Shown: positions 50,712 through 61,331, numbered from the stretch's first letter. The stretch: DNA of 64,000 nucleotides from Enterobacter sp. Cy-643 (GCF_011752815.1 NZ_VWWV01000003.1:558001-622000), one strand, 5' to 3'. The notes: a model not told the origin generated them from the sequence alone. A program made the numbers and translations.

Positions 50712-51119
50712 ATGGTTAACGTCATCTTCTGTGCCCACGGCCAGCTTGCTTGCGCCATGCTCGACTCGGTGCGTATGGTCTACGGCGATGTCAACGTCAG
50801 CACCGTGGAGTTTGTACCCGGTGAAAACGCTGGCGATATCGCCATCAAGCTTGAAAAGCATGTAGAAACTCGCAAAGAAGAGCAGTGGCTTGTCGCCGTT
50901 GATTTACAGTGCGGCAGTCCGTGGAATGCCGCTGCGGGGCTAGCGATGAGCAACCCACAGCTGCGGGTTATCAGCGGCCTGTCGCTGCCGCTGGCTCTGG
51001 AGCTGGTGGATAATCAACAAACGATGAACGCTGACGAACTCTGCAATCACCTGGAGACTATTGCCAGCCAGTGCTGCGTCACCTGGCGGCAGCCGGAGAC
51101 CGTTGAGGAGGACTTTTGA
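50712..51119 (+). CDS. sorF: Sorbose PTS EIIA component SorF
   Basis: 135 residues, mannose-family EIIA. The phosphorylated histidine is His9 in FCAHGQLACAML. It passes phosphate from HPr to SorB. Its stop overlaps the sorB start by one base (TGATG). Confidence 0.92.
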   Translation: MVNVIFCAHGQLACAMLDSVRMVYGDVNVSTVEFVPGENAGDIAIKLEKHVETRKEEQWLVAVDLQCGSPWNAAAGLAMSNPQLRVISGLSLPLALELVDNQQTMNADELCNHLETIASQCCVTWRQPETVEEDF

Positions 51120-51613
51120 TGAACATTACGCTCGCTCGTATCGATGACCGTTTGATTCACGGTCAGGTCACTACTGTCTGGTCGAAAGTGGCTAACGCCC
51201 GGCGAATTATTATCTGTAATGACGATGTTTATAACGACGACGTTCGCCGCACGCTACTTCGTCAGGCTGCGCCTCCGGGCATGAAAGTCAATGTGGTGAA
51301 TATAGAGAAAGCCGTCGCCGTATATCACAATCCTCAATATAAAGACGAAACTGTTTTTTATTTATTTACCAACCCGCAGGATGTTTTAACTATGGTTCAG
51401 AAGGGTGTGAAAATAGTGCACCTAAATATCGGTGGCATGGCCTGGCGACCGGGTAAAAAACAACTCACCAAGGCTATCTCATTAGATGAAATGGATATTA
51501 ATTCATTTCAACAATTAGATAAGCTGGGTGTAAAACTCGATTTACGCGTAGTGGCCTCCGACCCGTCGATAAATATTCTCGATAAAATAGCAGAACTGTC
51601 CATTACAGAATAA
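51119..51613 (+). CDS. sorB: Sorbose PTS EIIB component SorB
   Basis: 164 residues from the ATG at 51119 with GAGGAGGAC upstream. Mannose-family EIIB: LARIDDRLIHGQVTTVW holds the phospho-histidine, and MVQKGVKIVHLNIGGMAW is conserved. It phosphorylates sorbose during uptake by SorAM. Confidence 0.93.
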   Translation: MNITLARIDDRLIHGQVTTVWSKVANARRIIICNDDVYNDDVRRTLLRQAAPPGMKVNVVNIEKAVAVYHNPQYKDETVFYLFTNPQDVLTMVQKGVKIVHLNIGGMAWRPGKKQLTKAISLDEMDINSFQQLDKLGVKLDLRVVASDPSINILDKIAELSITE

Positions 51614-51678
51614 TAAAGTGCGCCTGTAGTTATATGCCGTAACAGGCAGGGATCCTTATACCTCCAAGGTGACAGATT

Positions 51679-52476
51679 ATGGAAATCAGTACCCTACAAA
51701 TAATAGCCATATTTATTTTTTCCTGTATTGCCGGGATGGGCAGCGTGCTGGATGAATTCCAGACTCACCGCCCGTTAATCGCCTGTACCGTGATTGGCTT
51801 AATTCTTGGCGATTTAAAAACCGGAATTATGCTCGGCGGTACTCTGGAACTGATCGCGCTGGGCTGGATGAACGTCGGCGCGGCGCAGTCTCCAGACTCG
51901 GCGCTGGCCAGCATTATCTCGGCTATCCTGGTGATCGTTGGTCATCAAAGCATTGCAACCGGGATAGCAATCGCGCTCCCGGTCGCCGCCGCGGGCCAGG
52001 TGCTCACCGTATTCGCCCGCACTATTACCGTAGTGTTCCAGCACGCCGCAGATAAAGCCGCTGAAGAGGCGCGCTTTGGGACAATCGATCTTCTGCACGT
52101 CTCAGCGCTGGGCATCCAGGCACTGCGCGTCGCCGTCCCCGCGCTGGTGGTTTCGCTGTTTGTCAGCGCCGACATGGTCAGCAATATGCTGGATGCCATT
52201 CCGGAATATGTCACCCACGGTTTACAAATCGCTGGCGGTTTTATCGTGGTGGTCGGCTACGCCATGGTGCTTCGCATGATGGGCGTGAAATATCTGATGC
52301 CTTTCTTTTTCCTTGGCTTCCTCGCGGGCGGCTATCTCGATTTCAGCCTGCTGGCCTTCGGCGGCGTAGGAGTCATCATCGCGCTGATTTATATCCAGCT
52401 GAACCCGCAGTGGCGCAAGCCTGAACCCCAGGCCACAGCCACCACTTCCACCGCCCTTGACCAGCTTGACGACTGA
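51679..52476 (+). CDS. sorA: Sorbose PTS EIIC component SorA
   Basis: 265 residues, hydrophobic, with about seven membrane segments; LGGTLELIALGWMNVGAAQSPDSALASI is typical of mannose-family EIIC. It forms the sorbose channel with SorM. The stop overlaps an in-frame ATG at 52476. Confidence 0.93.
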   Translation: MEISTLQIIAIFIFSCIAGMGSVLDEFQTHRPLIACTVIGLILGDLKTGIMLGGTLELIALGWMNVGAAQSPDSALASIISAILVIVGHQSIATGIAIALPVAAAGQVLTVFARTITVVFQHAADKAAEEARFGTIDLLHVSALGIQALRVAVPALVVSLFVSADMVSNMLDAIPEYVTHGLQIAGGFIVVVGYAMVLRMMGVKYLMPFFFLGFLAGGYLDFSLLAFGGVGVIIALIYIQLNPQWRKPEPQATATTSTALDQLDD

Positions 52477-52487
52477 TGGAGCCCAAC

Positions 52488-53312
52488 ATGGAACAGAGAA
52501 AAATTACCCAAGGGGACTTGGTGAGCATGTTTCTGCGATCCAACCTGCAGCAGGCGTCATTCAACTTCGAACGTATCCACGGGCTAGGTTTTTGCTACGA
52601 CATGATCCCGGCCATTAAACGCCTCTATCCACTAAAAGAGGATCAGGTTGCCGCGCTAAAGCGTCATCTGGTGTTCTTCAACACCACACCAGCGGTCTGC
52701 GGCCCAGTTATTGGCGTGACGGTAGCGATGGAAGAAGCGCGAGCTAACGGTGCGGCTATAGATGATGGCGCAATTAATGGCATCAAAGTGGGCCTGATGG
52801 GGCCGCTGGCAGGGGTTGGCGACCCGCTAGTGTGGGGCACATTGCGGCCAATCACCGCCGCCCTGGGCGCATCGCTGGCGCTCTCCGGCAATATTCTCGG
52901 CCCACTTTTGTTCTTCTTTATTTTCAATGCGGTACGCCTTGCCATGAAGTGGTATGGGCTACAGCTGGGCTTCCGTAAAGGGGTCAATATCGTCAGTGAT
53001 ATGGGCGGAAACCTGCTGCAAAAACTGACCGAAGGTGCCTCCATTCTTGGCCTGTTTGTCATGGGCGTGCTGGTGACCAAGTGGACCACCATCAACGTGC
53101 CGCTGGTGGTCTCGCAAACACCGGGTGCCGATGGTTCCACCGTCACCATGACCGTACAGAACATCCTCGATCAACTCTGTCCCGGCCTGCTGGCACTGGG
53201 CCTGACGATGCTGATGGTGCGCCTGCTCAATAAGAAAGTGAATCCGGTGTGGCTGATTTTCGCCCTTTTCGGCCTGGGGATTATCGGTAACGCGCTGGGC
53301 TTCCTGTCCTGA
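52488..53312 (+). CDS. sorM: Sorbose PTS EIID component SorM
   Basis: 274 residues from the ATG at 52488, six bases after GGAG; a start at 52476 (278 residues) is possible. Mannose-family EIID: SFNFERIHGLGFCYDMIPAIKRLY, FFNTTPAVCGPVIGVTVAMEE and GLMGPLAGVGDPLVWGTLRPI. A membrane anchor near the C-terminus. Works with SorA. Confidence 0.92.
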   Translation: MEQRKITQGDLVSMFLRSNLQQASFNFERIHGLGFCYDMIPAIKRLYPLKEDQVAALKRHLVFFNTTPAVCGPVIGVTVAMEEARANGAAIDDGAINGIKVGLMGPLAGVGDPLVWGTLRPITAALGASLALSGNILGPLLFFFIFNAVRLAMKWYGLQLGFRKGVNIVSDMGGNLLQKLTEGASILGLFVMGVLVTKWTTINVPLVVSQTPGADGSTVTMTVQNILDQLCPGLLALGLTMLMVRLLNKKVNPVWLIFALFGLGIIGNALGFLS

Positions 53313-53363
53313 TTATTCCGCCCCGGCGATACCGGGGCTACCGTGCTAAATAAGAGGTGGTTT

Positions 53364-54593
53364 ATGCAAACAACAGCCCTGCGCCTATACGGCAAACGCG
53401 ATCTGCGTCTGGAAACCTTTGAACTCCCGCCGATGCAGGAAGATGAAATCCTCGCCCGCGTAGTTACCGACAGCCTGTGCCTCTCGTCGTGGAAAGAGGC
53501 GAATCAGGGTGAGGATCACAAAAAGGTTCCTGACGATGTGGCGACTAACCCGATCATCATCGGCCATGAGTTCTGTGGGGAAATTATCGCCGTCGGCAAG
53601 AAGTGGCAGCACAAGTTTCACGCCGGACAGCGCTATGTGATTCAGGCCAATCTACAGTTGCCGGATCGCCCGGACTGTCCCGGCTATTCATTCCCGTGGA
53701 TCGGTGGAGAAGCGACCCATGTGGTGATCCCTAACGAAGTGATGGAACAAGATTGCCTGCTCTCCTGGGAAGGTGATACCTGGTTTGAAGGCTCGCTGGT
53801 GGAGCCCCTTTCCTGCGTGATTGGCGCTTTCAACGCCAACTATCATCTGGAGAAAGGCAGCTATAACCCTGTAATGGGCATTCGCCCTCAGGGACGCACG
53901 CTGATTCTCGGCGGCACCGGTCCAATGGGCTTGCTGGCTATCGACTACGCGTTGCATGGCCCGATTAACCCAGCGCTGCTGGTGGTGACCGACACCAATA
54001 AGCCTAAGCTCAGCTATGCACGTCAGCACTATCCGTCCGAGCCGCAAACATTGATTCACTATATTGATGGCCATGATGCCTGCCGCGAAACGCTGATGGC
54101 GCTCTCCTGCGGCCACGGTTTTGACGATATCTTTGTCTTCGTCCCCAACGAGCAGCTTATCACTATGGCTTCATCGCTGCTGGCACCCGATGGCTGCCTC
54201 AATTTCTTTGCTGGCCCGCAGGATAAGGGGTTCAGCGCCCCCATTAACTTTTACGACGTTCATTACTCCTTCACCCATTACGTAGGCACCTCAGGCGGCA
54301 ATACTGACGATATGCGTGCCGCAGTTGAGCTGATGCAGACGAAAAAAGTCCAGACAGCAAAAGTTGTGACTCATATTCTGGGGCTTAATGCGGCGGGCGA
54401 TACCACGCTGGACTTACCGGCGGTTGGCGGCGGTAAAAAGCTGGTTTATACCGGGAAAAAAATGCCACTAACGCCGCTGGGGAAAATTAGCGACCCAGCG
54501 CTGGCAGCAATTATGGAGCGTCACCGCGGCATCTGGTCAAAGGAAGCGGAGGAGTATCTGCTGGCCCACGCGGAGGATATTGTTTCCGATTAA
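53364..54593 (+). CDS. sorE: L-sorbose-1-phosphate reductase SorE
   Basis: 409 residues from MQTTALRLYGKRDLRLETF with AGAGGTGG upstream; a longer frame from 53343 is not needed. Medium-chain dehydrogenase family: GHEFCGEIIAVG in the catalytic domain and LILGGTGPMGLLAIDYAL as nucleotide motif. It reduces sorbose-1-P to glucitol-6-P for SorD. Last gene of the operon. Confidence 0.92.
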   Translation: MQTTALRLYGKRDLRLETFELPPMQEDEILARVVTDSLCLSSWKEANQGEDHKKVPDDVATNPIIIGHEFCGEIIAVGKKWQHKFHAGQRYVIQANLQLPDRPDCPGYSFPWIGGEATHVVIPNEVMEQDCLLSWEGDTWFEGSLVEPLSCVIGAFNANYHLEKGSYNPVMGIRPQGRTLILGGTGPMGLLAIDYALHGPINPALLVVTDTNKPKLSYARQHYPSEPQTLIHYIDGHDACRETLMALSCGHGFDDIFVFVPNEQLITMASSLLAPDGCLNFFAGPQDKGFSAPINFYDVHYSFTHYVGTSGGNTDDMRAAVELMQTKKVQTAKVVTHILGLNAAGDTTLDLPAVGGGKKLVYTGKKMPLTPLGKISDPALAAIMERHRGIWSKEAEEYLLAHAEDIVSD

Positions 54594-54616
54594 TCGATAC
54601 CCGCTAATGGTGAAAA

Positions 54617-54642
54617 GAAAGGCAGCCTGATGGCTGCCTTTC
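54617..54642 (+). terminator. sor operon terminator
   Basis: GAAAGGCAGCC-TGAT-GGCTGCCTTTC is an 11-bp perfect stem with a short T tract in its 3' arm. A second hairpin with one bulge (CGCC-CTTCTTG/CAAGAAG-GCG, 54654-54676) follows and may serve yjbB from the other side. Confidence 0.85.
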
Positions 54643-54721
54643 AAGTACATCATCGCCCTTCTTGCACAAGAAGGCGATTTCGTAGCCCCGGCTCCTGAAA
54701 TTAACGGTGCCATACGGGCGA

Positions 54722-56353
54722 TCAATATTCATCCCGTTCGTCGTCATCGTCCGGCTGGTCCAGCACGCTGTAGGCGACGGAACAGAACAACGAGTTCAGG
54801 CGCTTCATATCCCCCAGCAGCCCGAGGTGCAGCGAGCTGGTCTCGATGCTCTGCACGTTCTGCTGGTGCAGACGATCGACGTGAGCATGAGAGTAGCGGC
54901 GGTTCATGATACGGAAGCGGTGTTTGTTCCGGCGCAGCCGGCGGGCGCTGCCCAGATCGCTTGAGAAGAACACCGACAGGCTCAGCTGCAGGTTGCTGAT
55001 CAGCTGCTGGAGCAGATTATCCAGCTCGGTCAGGCCATCCGGCGAGAAGGCCCGGCGCGCGGCGAGGGACTTATCTGCGACTTCGCTGCCCATACGTTCG
55101 ATGATGTCCGCCGACTGCTCCAGGTTGAGCGACATTTCAATGATTTCCGCCCAGCGGCGCGATTCCATTTCCGCCAGATCTTCCTTCGGCATCTGCGCAA
55201 GGTAAAGCTTAATGGCGGTATACAGCACGTCCACATCGTCGGCCAGCTTGCGCAGCTCTTTTTCCTGGCGCGGCTCGCCGTGCATCACCTTGCTCCAGGT
55301 TTCCAGCATCTGCTCAAGTACGTCGCCCATTCTCAGGGTTTCACGCGCAGCGTTGGACAACCCTAGCGCGGGAGTATCCAGCGCCGTAGGATCGAGGTGT
55401 TTAGGCTTCATCCGGGCGTCAACTTCCGGCGCTTCACTGATCACCCGGCGGCAGAAGCGCGCCATCGGTTCGGCAAAGGGCACCATCACCAGACAGCGAA
55501 TCAGGTTGTAGAACACGTGGAAGTAGATAACCAGTTCAGATTCCGGCAGCGGCAGGTGGTGCATCAGCCGGGCCAGGATATGCACGAACGGCAGCACCAG
55601 CAGGCTGCCCACCAGTTTGAACAGTAAGCTGCCCAGCGCCACACGACGGGCGGCAGCATTCGCAGCGCTGTTGTTGATCATTGCCAGCAGGCCGGAACCG
55701 AGGTTAGCCCCGATGACCAGACACAGCGCTACATCAAACGAGATCACGCCGGTAGAGGTCAGCGTGGCCGTCAACAGGACGGCAGCCAGGCTGGAGTAGC
55801 TAATGATGGCGAACATCGCGCCAATCAGCGCGTCGAGCATGATGTCGCCGGTCAGGGAGGCGAAGATCACCTGGACGCCGTTCGCCTGGGTAATCGGCGT
55901 AACGGCTCCCACAATCAGCTCGAGCGCCAGCAGAATAAGACCCAGGCCAATCCCCACGCGGCCAAGCTGCCCGGCGCGAGTCTGCTTGCGGCTGAGGAAG
56001 AAGATTACGCCGATGAAAATCAGCAGCGGCGAAAGCCACGAAAGATCGAAGGTCAGGATACGCGCCATTAGCGCTGTACCCACATCAGCCCCCAGCACAA
56101 TCACCAGCGCAGGGGCGAGCGCCACCAAATCCTGGGCAACGAACGAGGTCACCAGCATGGTGGTGGCATTACTGCTCTGCACCAGCGCGGTAACGCCGAT
56201 CCCAGCGCAGAAGGCGAGCGGTTTCTTTTCTACGCTGTGGCTAAGCACACTGCGCAGGTTGGCACCGTAAACGCGCATGATACCGGTGCGCACAATGTGC
56301 GTGCCCCAGACCAGCAGCGAAACGGCGGACAGCAGGTGTAACAACGTCAGCAC
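54722..56353 (-). CDS. yjbB: Na/Pi-cotransporter-family phosphate exporter YjbB
   Basis: 543 residues, same length as E. coli YjbB, GTG start nine bases after AAGGAG. Two Na/Pi-cotransporter repeats (GIGVTALVQSSNATTMLVTSFV and IGAMFAIISYSSLAAVLL) with QSS motifs in the membrane part, then a PhoU-like helical domain (about 340-530). It lowers intracellular phosphate when overproduced in E. coli. An ERIC element ends just before its ribosome-binding site. Confidence 0.95.
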   Translation of the reverse strand: MLTLLHLLSAVSLLVWGTHIVRTGIMRVYGANLRSVLSHSVEKKPLAFCAGIGVTALVQSSNATTMLVTSFVAQDLVALAPALVIVLGADVGTALMARILTFDLSWLSPLLIFIGVIFFLSRKQTRAGQLGRVGIGLGLILLALELIVGAVTPITQANGVQVIFASLTGDIMLDALIGAMFAIISYSSLAAVLLTATLTSTGVISFDVALCLVIGANLGSGLLAMINNSAANAAARRVALGSLLFKLVGSLLVLPFVHILARLMHHLPLPESELVIYFHVFYNLIRCLVMVPFAEPMARFCRRVISEAPEVDARMKPKHLDPTALDTPALGLSNAARETLRMGDVLEQMLETWSKVMHGEPRQEKELRKLADDVDVLYTAIKLYLAQMPKEDLAEMESRRWAEIIEMSLNLEQSADIIERMGSEVADKSLAARRAFSPDGLTELDNLLQQLISNLQLSLSVFFSSDLGSARRLRRNKHRFRIMNRRYSHAHVDRLHQQNVQSIETSSLHLGLLGDMKRLNSLFCSVAYSVLDQPDDDDERDEY

Positions 56354-56371
56354 GGATTCTTGTTCTCCTTA

Positions 56372-56498
56372 TATACCCGTCATACTTCAAACCGCAGGTG
56401 CGTTGACTGCACCCGCCCACCCCAGTCACATAGTTAGCTATGCTCCCTGGGATTGTCGGTCTTGTCGCCTTCCTGCAATTCGAATTATTTAAGGTGTA
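56372..56498. repeat. Full-length ERIC element
   Basis: 127 bp, the standard ERIC length, from TATACCCGTCATACTTC to AATTATTTAAGGTGTA. The centre CCCCAGTCACATAGTTAGC then TATGCTCC-CTGGGATT matches the ERIC core. It lies in the yjbB-metH gap with its left end three or four bases from the yjbB Shine-Dalgarno sequence (minus strand). Confidence 0.93.
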
Positions 56499-56531
56499 GT
56501 TTTTAGGGTTCCTGAAGCAAAAATAGCCACC

Positions 56532-56591
56532 ACCCTTCAGTATAAGGGTTTAACTTCAATAAAGAGACAAGGCGCCCCCAGAGCGCCTTGT
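56532..56591 (-). terminator. metH terminator hairpins
   Basis: ACAAGGCGC pairs with GCGCCTTGT (56567-56591, 7-base loop); on the minus strand it runs into CTCTTTATT. A weaker ACCCTT/AAGGGT hairpin (56532-56549) follows. Confidence 0.75.
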
Positions 56592-56622
56592 AAGTTGTAA
56601 GGAAAGATAACAGGTTTGTGAG

Positions 56623-59600
56623 TCAGTCCGCGTCATACCCGAGGTTCGGCGCAAGCCAGCGTTCAACCTCGCTGACCGGCATGCCTTTGCGTCGGGCGTA
56701 ATCTTCGACCTGGTCGCGCTGAATTTGCGCGACGGCGAAGTACTTGCTGTCCGGGTGGCTGAAGTACCATCCAGAAACAGACGCACCGGGCCACATGGCG
56801 TAAGACTCGGTGAGCTTCATGCCGATCACGTTTTCGACGTCCAGCAGCGCCCAGATGGCCGCTTTTTCCGTGTGCTCGGGGCAGGCCGGGTAGCCCGGTG
56901 CCGGGCGAATGCCTTGGTAATTCTCACGAATCAGTTCCTCGTTGCTGAGGTTTTCCGTGGCCGCATAGCCCCAGTAAACTTTACGCACGCGTTCGTGCAA
57001 ATACTCAGCAAAGGCTTCGGCCAGGCGATCCGCGACGGCTTTCACCATGATTTTGTTGTAATCATCGTGCTGTGCATCGTAGGCGCCCGCCAGCGCGTCC
57101 TCTTCAATACCGCCGGTGACCGCAAAAGCACCGATGTAGTCGGCTTTACCGCTGTGTTTAGGCGCCACAAAATCGGCAATGCAGTAGTTCGGGAAGCCGT
57201 TCTTTTCCGTTTGCTGGCGCAGATGGCGGCTGAAGCCTTTAACCTGAGAGCGTGTTTCATCGGCATAAATCTCCACGTCGTCCCCCACGCGATTCGCCGG
57301 GAACAGCCCGACCACGCCGCGCGGCGCCATTGTTTTCGTCCGGTGGAGCATATCCAGCATGTCGTTAGCGTCTTTGAACAGCCGTTTTGCCTCCTCACCC
57401 ACAACCTCATCTTCCAGAATGCGCGGATATTTCCCGGCCAGCGACCAGGTCATGAAGAACGGCGTCCAGTCGATGTAGTTCCTCAGCGTTTCAATACTGG
57501 CGGTCACTTCCTGCACGCCCAGCCGGTGCGGAACCGGAGGCGTGTAGCTTTCCCAGTCAAAAGGCAGATCGTTATCCCGTGCAACTTCCAGCGTAACCGG
57601 CGGCGTGCGCGGTTTTTTACGCGCGTGCTGCGTACGAACAACTTCGTATTCTTTGCGGGTGCGGGCGACAAATTCACCGCGCTGGGTTTCTGAAAGCAGA
57701 GCAGAAACCACGCCGACGGTGCGCGAGGCGTTCTGCACGTAGACGGTTGGCCCGCTGTAGTTCTGCTCTATTTTCACCGCCGTGTGGGCTTTTGACGTGG
57801 TTGCCCCGCCGATCAACAGCGGCAGCGTAAAGCCCTGCCGCTCCATCTCTTTGGCCACGTTGACCATTTCGTCCAACGATGGGGTGATAAGCCCGGACAG
57901 GCCAATGATATCGGCCCCCACTTCACGGGCGGTTTTCAAAATTTTCTCGCCGGGCACCATCACGCCAAGATCGATAATCTCGTAGTTGTTACATTGCAGC
58001 ACTACGCCGACGATGTTCTTGCCGATGTCATGCACGTCGCCTTTAACTGTCGCCAGCACGATTTTACCGTTGCTGCTGCCCTGCTCTTTGCTGGCTTCGA
58101 TGTACGGCTCAAGGTAAGCCACCGCCTGCTTCATCACGCGGGCCGATTTCACCACCTGCGGCAGGAACATTTTCCCTTCGCCGAACAAATCCCCCACCAC
58201 GTTCATTCCCGCCATCAGCGGGCCTTCAATCACTTCAATGGGGCGAGCCGACTGCTGACGGGCTTCTTCTGTGTCCGCTTCGATGAACTCGGTGATACCT
58301 TTCACCAGCGAGTATTCGAGACGTTTCACCACGTCCCAGCTACGCCATTCCGCCTGTTGAGCATTGGCGCCGTCATCGCTTTTGCTGCCGCGATATTTTT
58401 CAGCCAGATCCAGAAGGCGTTCAGTGCTGTCGTCGCGGCGGTTAAGAATGACGTCTTCAACGGCATCCCGCAGCTCGGCGGGAAGATCGTCGTAAATAGC
58501 CAGTTGCCCGGCGTTCACAATCCCCATGTCCATGCCGTTGCGAATTGCGTAGTAAAGGAACACCGCGTGAATGGCTTCACGCACCGGCTCGTTGCCGCGG
58601 AAGGAGAAGGAGACGTTAGACACGCCGCCGGAGATCAGCGCATAGGGCAGCTCGCGCTTAATGTCTTCGCAGGCGCCGATAAAATCCTGGGCATAGTTGT
58701 TGTGCTCTTCGATGCCGGTCGCTACCGCGAAGATGTTCGGATCAAAGATGATGTCTTCCGGCGGGAAGCCCACCTCTTCGGTAAGAATTTTATAAGCCCG
58801 GCGGCAAATCTCTATTTTACGTTCGCGCGTATCGGCCTGGCCTGTCTCATCGAACGCCATCACCACCATCGCCGCACCGTAGCGGCGTACCAGCTTCGCA
58901 TGATGGATAAATGGCTCAATGCCTTCTTTCATGGAAATAGAGTTAACGATGCCTTTGCCCTGAATGCACTTCAGCCCTTGTTCGATCACCTCCCATTTCG
59001 AAGAGTCGATCATGATAGGCACCCGGGCGATATCCGGCTCACCGGCAATCAGGTTCAGGAAACGCACCATCGCCGCTTCGGCATCCAGCATTCCCTCATC
59101 CATGTTGATGTCGATGATCTGTGCGCCGCTGGCGACCTGCTGCAGCGCCACGTCCAGCGCTTCGCTGTATTTTTCTTCTTTGATCAGCCGTTTAAACTTT
59201 GCCGAGCCGGTAACGTTGGTGCGTTCCCCGACGTTAACGAACAGGCTGTCTGCGCCGATATTCAGCGGCTCAAGCCCGGCCAGGCGACAGGCCACCGGCA
59301 GTTCGGGAAGTTGACGAGGCGCAACGCCTGCCACCGCTGCGCTCATCGCGGCGATATGCGCAGGCGTCGTCCCGCAGCAACCGCCGACAATATTCAGGAA
59401 TCCGGCCTGCGCCCATTCCCCTATCTGCTGCGCCATCACTTCCGCGTCGAGATCGTACTCACCGAAAGCGTTCGGCAGACCCGCATTGGGGTGAGCCGTC
59501 ACGTAGCACTCGGCAATGCGCGACAGTTCAGCCACGTACTGCCGCAGCTCATCAGGCCCCAGCGCACAGTTAAGCCCGAAGGAGAGCGCATCGGCGTGGC

Positions 59601-60306
59601 GCAGGGAATTATAGAAAGCTTCCGTCGTCTGGCCGGAAAGCGTGCGGCCTGATGCATCGGTAATGGTGCCGGAAATCATGATCGGCAGGTCAACACCGAG
59701 CGCGTCAAACTCCGCCTTTACGGCGAAGATGGCGGCTTTGGCGTTCAGGGTGTCGAACACTGTTTCGATCATGATCAGGTCGGCCCCGCCCTCCACCAGC
59801 GCCCTGGTCGATTCACGGTAAGCAACGACCAGTTGATCAAAGGTGATGTTGCGGAAGGCCGGGTCGTTCACGTCCGGGGAAATCGATGCCGTGCGGTTGG
59901 TCGGGCCAAGAACACCGGCGACATAACGCGGTTTTTCCGGCGTGCGAGCCGTCCATTCATCGGCACAGGCACGCGCCAGCTTCGCGGCTTCGTAGTTAAT
60001 TTCCGCCGACAGCGACTCCATTTGGTAATCCGCCATCGCAATGGTCGTGGAGTTAAAGGTGTTGGTTTCGACGATGTCGGCACCCGCTTCAAAGTAGGCA
60101 TAGTGAATCGCGGCGATAATTTCCGGTTTGCTGAGCACCAGCAGGTCATTGTTGCCCTTGAGGTCACACGGCCAGTCGGCAAAACGCTCGCCTCGGAAAT
60201 CACTCTCATCAAGACGGTAGCTTTGGATCATGGTTCCCATGCCGCCGTCCAGCACCAGAATACGCTCACTCAGTTGTTGCTTCAGCTTCTCTACGTTGTT
60301 GCTCAC
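56623..60306 (-). CDS. metH: Cobalamin-dependent methionine synthase
   Basis: 1227 residues from the GTG before [11 protein letters not shown] (GGGAG upstream), exactly the E. coli length; the frame to 60396 would add 30 unsupported residues. Four modules: homocysteine barrel (zinc cysteines in IVGGCCGTT and GLNCALGP), folate barrel, cobalamin domain with the axial His in GDVHDIGKN, and the AdoMet reactivation domain ([12 protein letters not shown]). It methylates homocysteine using 5-methyl-THF. Confidence 0.97.
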   Translation of the reverse strand: MSNNVEKLKQQLSERILVLDGGMGTMIQSYRLDESDFRGERFADWPCDLKGNNDLLVLSKPEIIAAIHYAYFEAGADIVETNTFNSTTIAMADYQMESLSAEINYEAAKLARACADEWTARTPEKPRYVAGVLGPTNRTASISPDVNDPAFRNITFDQLVVAYRESTRALVEGGADLIMIETVFDTLNAKAAIFAVKAEFDALGVDLPIMISGTITDASGRTLSGQTTEAFYNSLRHADALSFGLNCALGPDELRQYVAELSRIAECYVTAHPNAGLPNAFGEYDLDAEVMAQQIGEWAQAGFLNIVGGCCGTTPAHIAAMSAAVAGVAPRQLPELPVACRLAGLEPLNIGADSLFVNVGERTNVTGSAKFKRLIKEEKYSEALDVALQQVASGAQIIDINMDEGMLDAEAAMVRFLNLIAGEPDIARVPIMIDSSKWEVIEQGLKCIQGKGIVNSISMKEGIEPFIHHAKLVRRYGAAMVVMAFDETGQADTRERKIEICRRAYKILTEEVGFPPEDIIFDPNIFAVATGIEEHNNYAQDFIGACEDIKRELPYALISGGVSNVSFSFRGNEPVREAIHAVFLYYAIRNGMDMGIVNAGQLAIYDDLPAELRDAVEDVILNRRDDSTERLLDLAEKYRGSKSDDGANAQQAEWRSWDVVKRLEYSLVKGITEFIEADTEEARQQSARPIEVIEGPLMAGMNVVGDLFGEGKMFLPQVVKSARVMKQAVAYLEPYIEASKEQGSSNGKIVLATVKGDVHDIGKNIVGVVLQCNNYEIIDLGVMVPGEKILKTAREVGADIIGLSGLITPSLDEMVNVAKEMERQGFTLPLLIGGATTSKAHTAVKIEQNYSGPTVYVQNASRTVGVVSALLSETQRGEFVARTRKEYEVVRTQHARKKPRTPPVTLEVARDNDLPFDWESYTPPVPHRLGVQEVTASIETLRNYIDWTPFFMTWSLAGKYPRILEDEVVGEEAKRLFKDANDMLDMLHRTKTMAPRGVVGLFPANRVGDDVEIYADETRSQVKGFSRHLRQQTEKNGFPNYCIADFVAPKHSGKADYIGAFAVTGGIEEDALAGAYDAQHDDYNKIMVKAVADRLAEAFAEYLHERVRKVYWGYAATENLSNEELIRENYQGIRPAPGYPACPEHTEKAAIWALLDVENVIGMKLTESYAMWPGASVSGWYFSHPDSKYFAVAQIQRDQVEDYARRKGMPVSEVERWLAPNLGYDAD

Positions 60307-60390
60307 GCTCACTCCCACCTGTTTCCCTGCCTGCCGGATATGCCATCCCATACTTGCACAATCTATAGGGTCGTAAAAGCCGCTCGTCGG

Positions 60391-60407
60391 GAACATGAGA
60401 GATGTTC
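60391..60407. promoter_or_regulatory. 17-bp palindrome between metH and iclR
   Basis: GAACAT-GAGAG-ATGTTC is a perfect inverted repeat 85 bp before the metH start. MetR controls metH in E. coli and binds TGAA/TTCA-type palindromes; the minus strand reads TGAACATCTCTCATGTTC, so this is a candidate site with non-standard spacing. Confidence 0.45.
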
Positions 60408-60460
60408 AGCATCACTCCTCCGATCAGTCTGAGTAGCGGTTGCAAATTCGCCAAATAAAA

Positions 60461-60475
60461 CGAAAATGATTTCCA
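60461..60475. promoter_or_regulatory. IclR autoregulatory operator
   Basis: CGAAAATGATTTCCA matches the IclR consensus TGGAAATNATTTCCA at 13 of 15 bases and lies 23 bp before the iclR start. Confidence 0.75.
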
Positions 60476-60497
60476 CGATACGAAAAAGGAGTCCGGT

Positions 60498-61331
60498 ATG
60501 GTTGCTACAGTCCCCGCTAAACGAGGTAAGAAACCCCGCGCCGCAGCCGCTGCGGCGCCGGCTGCTACCGGGCAAGTGCAGTCCCTGACCCGCGGCCTTA
60601 AGCTGCTGGAGTGGATTGCCGAATCTCACGGTAGCGTGGCGCTCACAGAGCTTGCCCAGCAGGCTGGCTTACCCAATTCCACCACCCATCGCCTGCTGAC
60701 CACGATGCAACAGTTAGGCTTTGTGCATCAGGTGGGCGATCTGGGACACTGGACGATCGGCGCGCACGCATTTGTCGTCGGCAGTAGTTTCCTGCAAAGT
60801 CGTAACCTGCTGGCCATTGTGCACCCTATTCTGCGCAAACTGATGGAAGCCTCCGGTGAAACCGTCAACCTCGCGGTGCTCGACAAGAGCGATCATCAGG
60901 CGATTATTATCGATCAGGTTCAGTGCACCCAGCTGATGCGGATGTCAGCGCCTATTGGCGGCAAGCTGCCGATGCACGCGTCCGGCGCGGGCAAGGCGTT
61001 TCTGGCTCAGCTGAACGACGAAGAGCTGGTGGGCCTGCTGCACCGCAAAGGTCTGCACAGCTACACACCGGCAACGCTGACTTCGCCACTGCATTTAAAA
61101 GAAGATTTAGCGCAAACCCGCAAGCGCGGTTACTCGTTTGACGATGAAGAACATGCTCTGGGGCTGCGCTGCGTGGCTTCGTGCATCTACGATGAACATC
61201 ATGAGGCATTCGCGGCGATCTCTATTTCTGGCCCGATTTCACGCATCACCGATGACCGCGTGACGGAGCTGGGAGCGCTGGTGATCAAAGCCGCGAAGGA
61301 CATTACTCTGGCTTATGGCGGCGGGCGCTAG
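60498..61331 (+). CDS. iclR: Acetate operon repressor IclR
   Basis: 277 residues (E. coli 274; a longer Ala/Pro stretch at about 15-24 explains the difference). HTH in [22 protein letters not shown] and a C-terminal effector domain with [24 protein letters not shown], which binds glyoxylate or pyruvate. It represses aceBAK and itself. Its stop shares CTAG with the aceK stop on the opposite strand. Confidence 0.97.
   Translation: MVATVPAKRGKKPRAAAAAAPAATGQVQSLTRGLKLLEWIAESHGSVALTELAQQAGLPNSTTHRLLTTMQQLGFVHQVGDLGHWTIGAHAFVVGSSFLQSRNLLAIVHPILRKLMEASGETVNLAVLDKSDHQAIIIDQVQCTQLMRMSAPIGGKLPMHASGAGKAFLAQLNDEELVGLLHRKGLHSYTPATLTSPLHLKEDLAQTRKRGYSFDDEEHALGLRCVASCIYDEHHEAFAAISISGPISRITDDRVTELGALVIKAAKDITLAYGGGR

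Noticed and set aside
57994-59652. 552-residue plus-strand frame
   Set aside because: It is antisense to metH, His/Arg/Val-rich as expected from a G+C-rich antisense frame, and matches no family.
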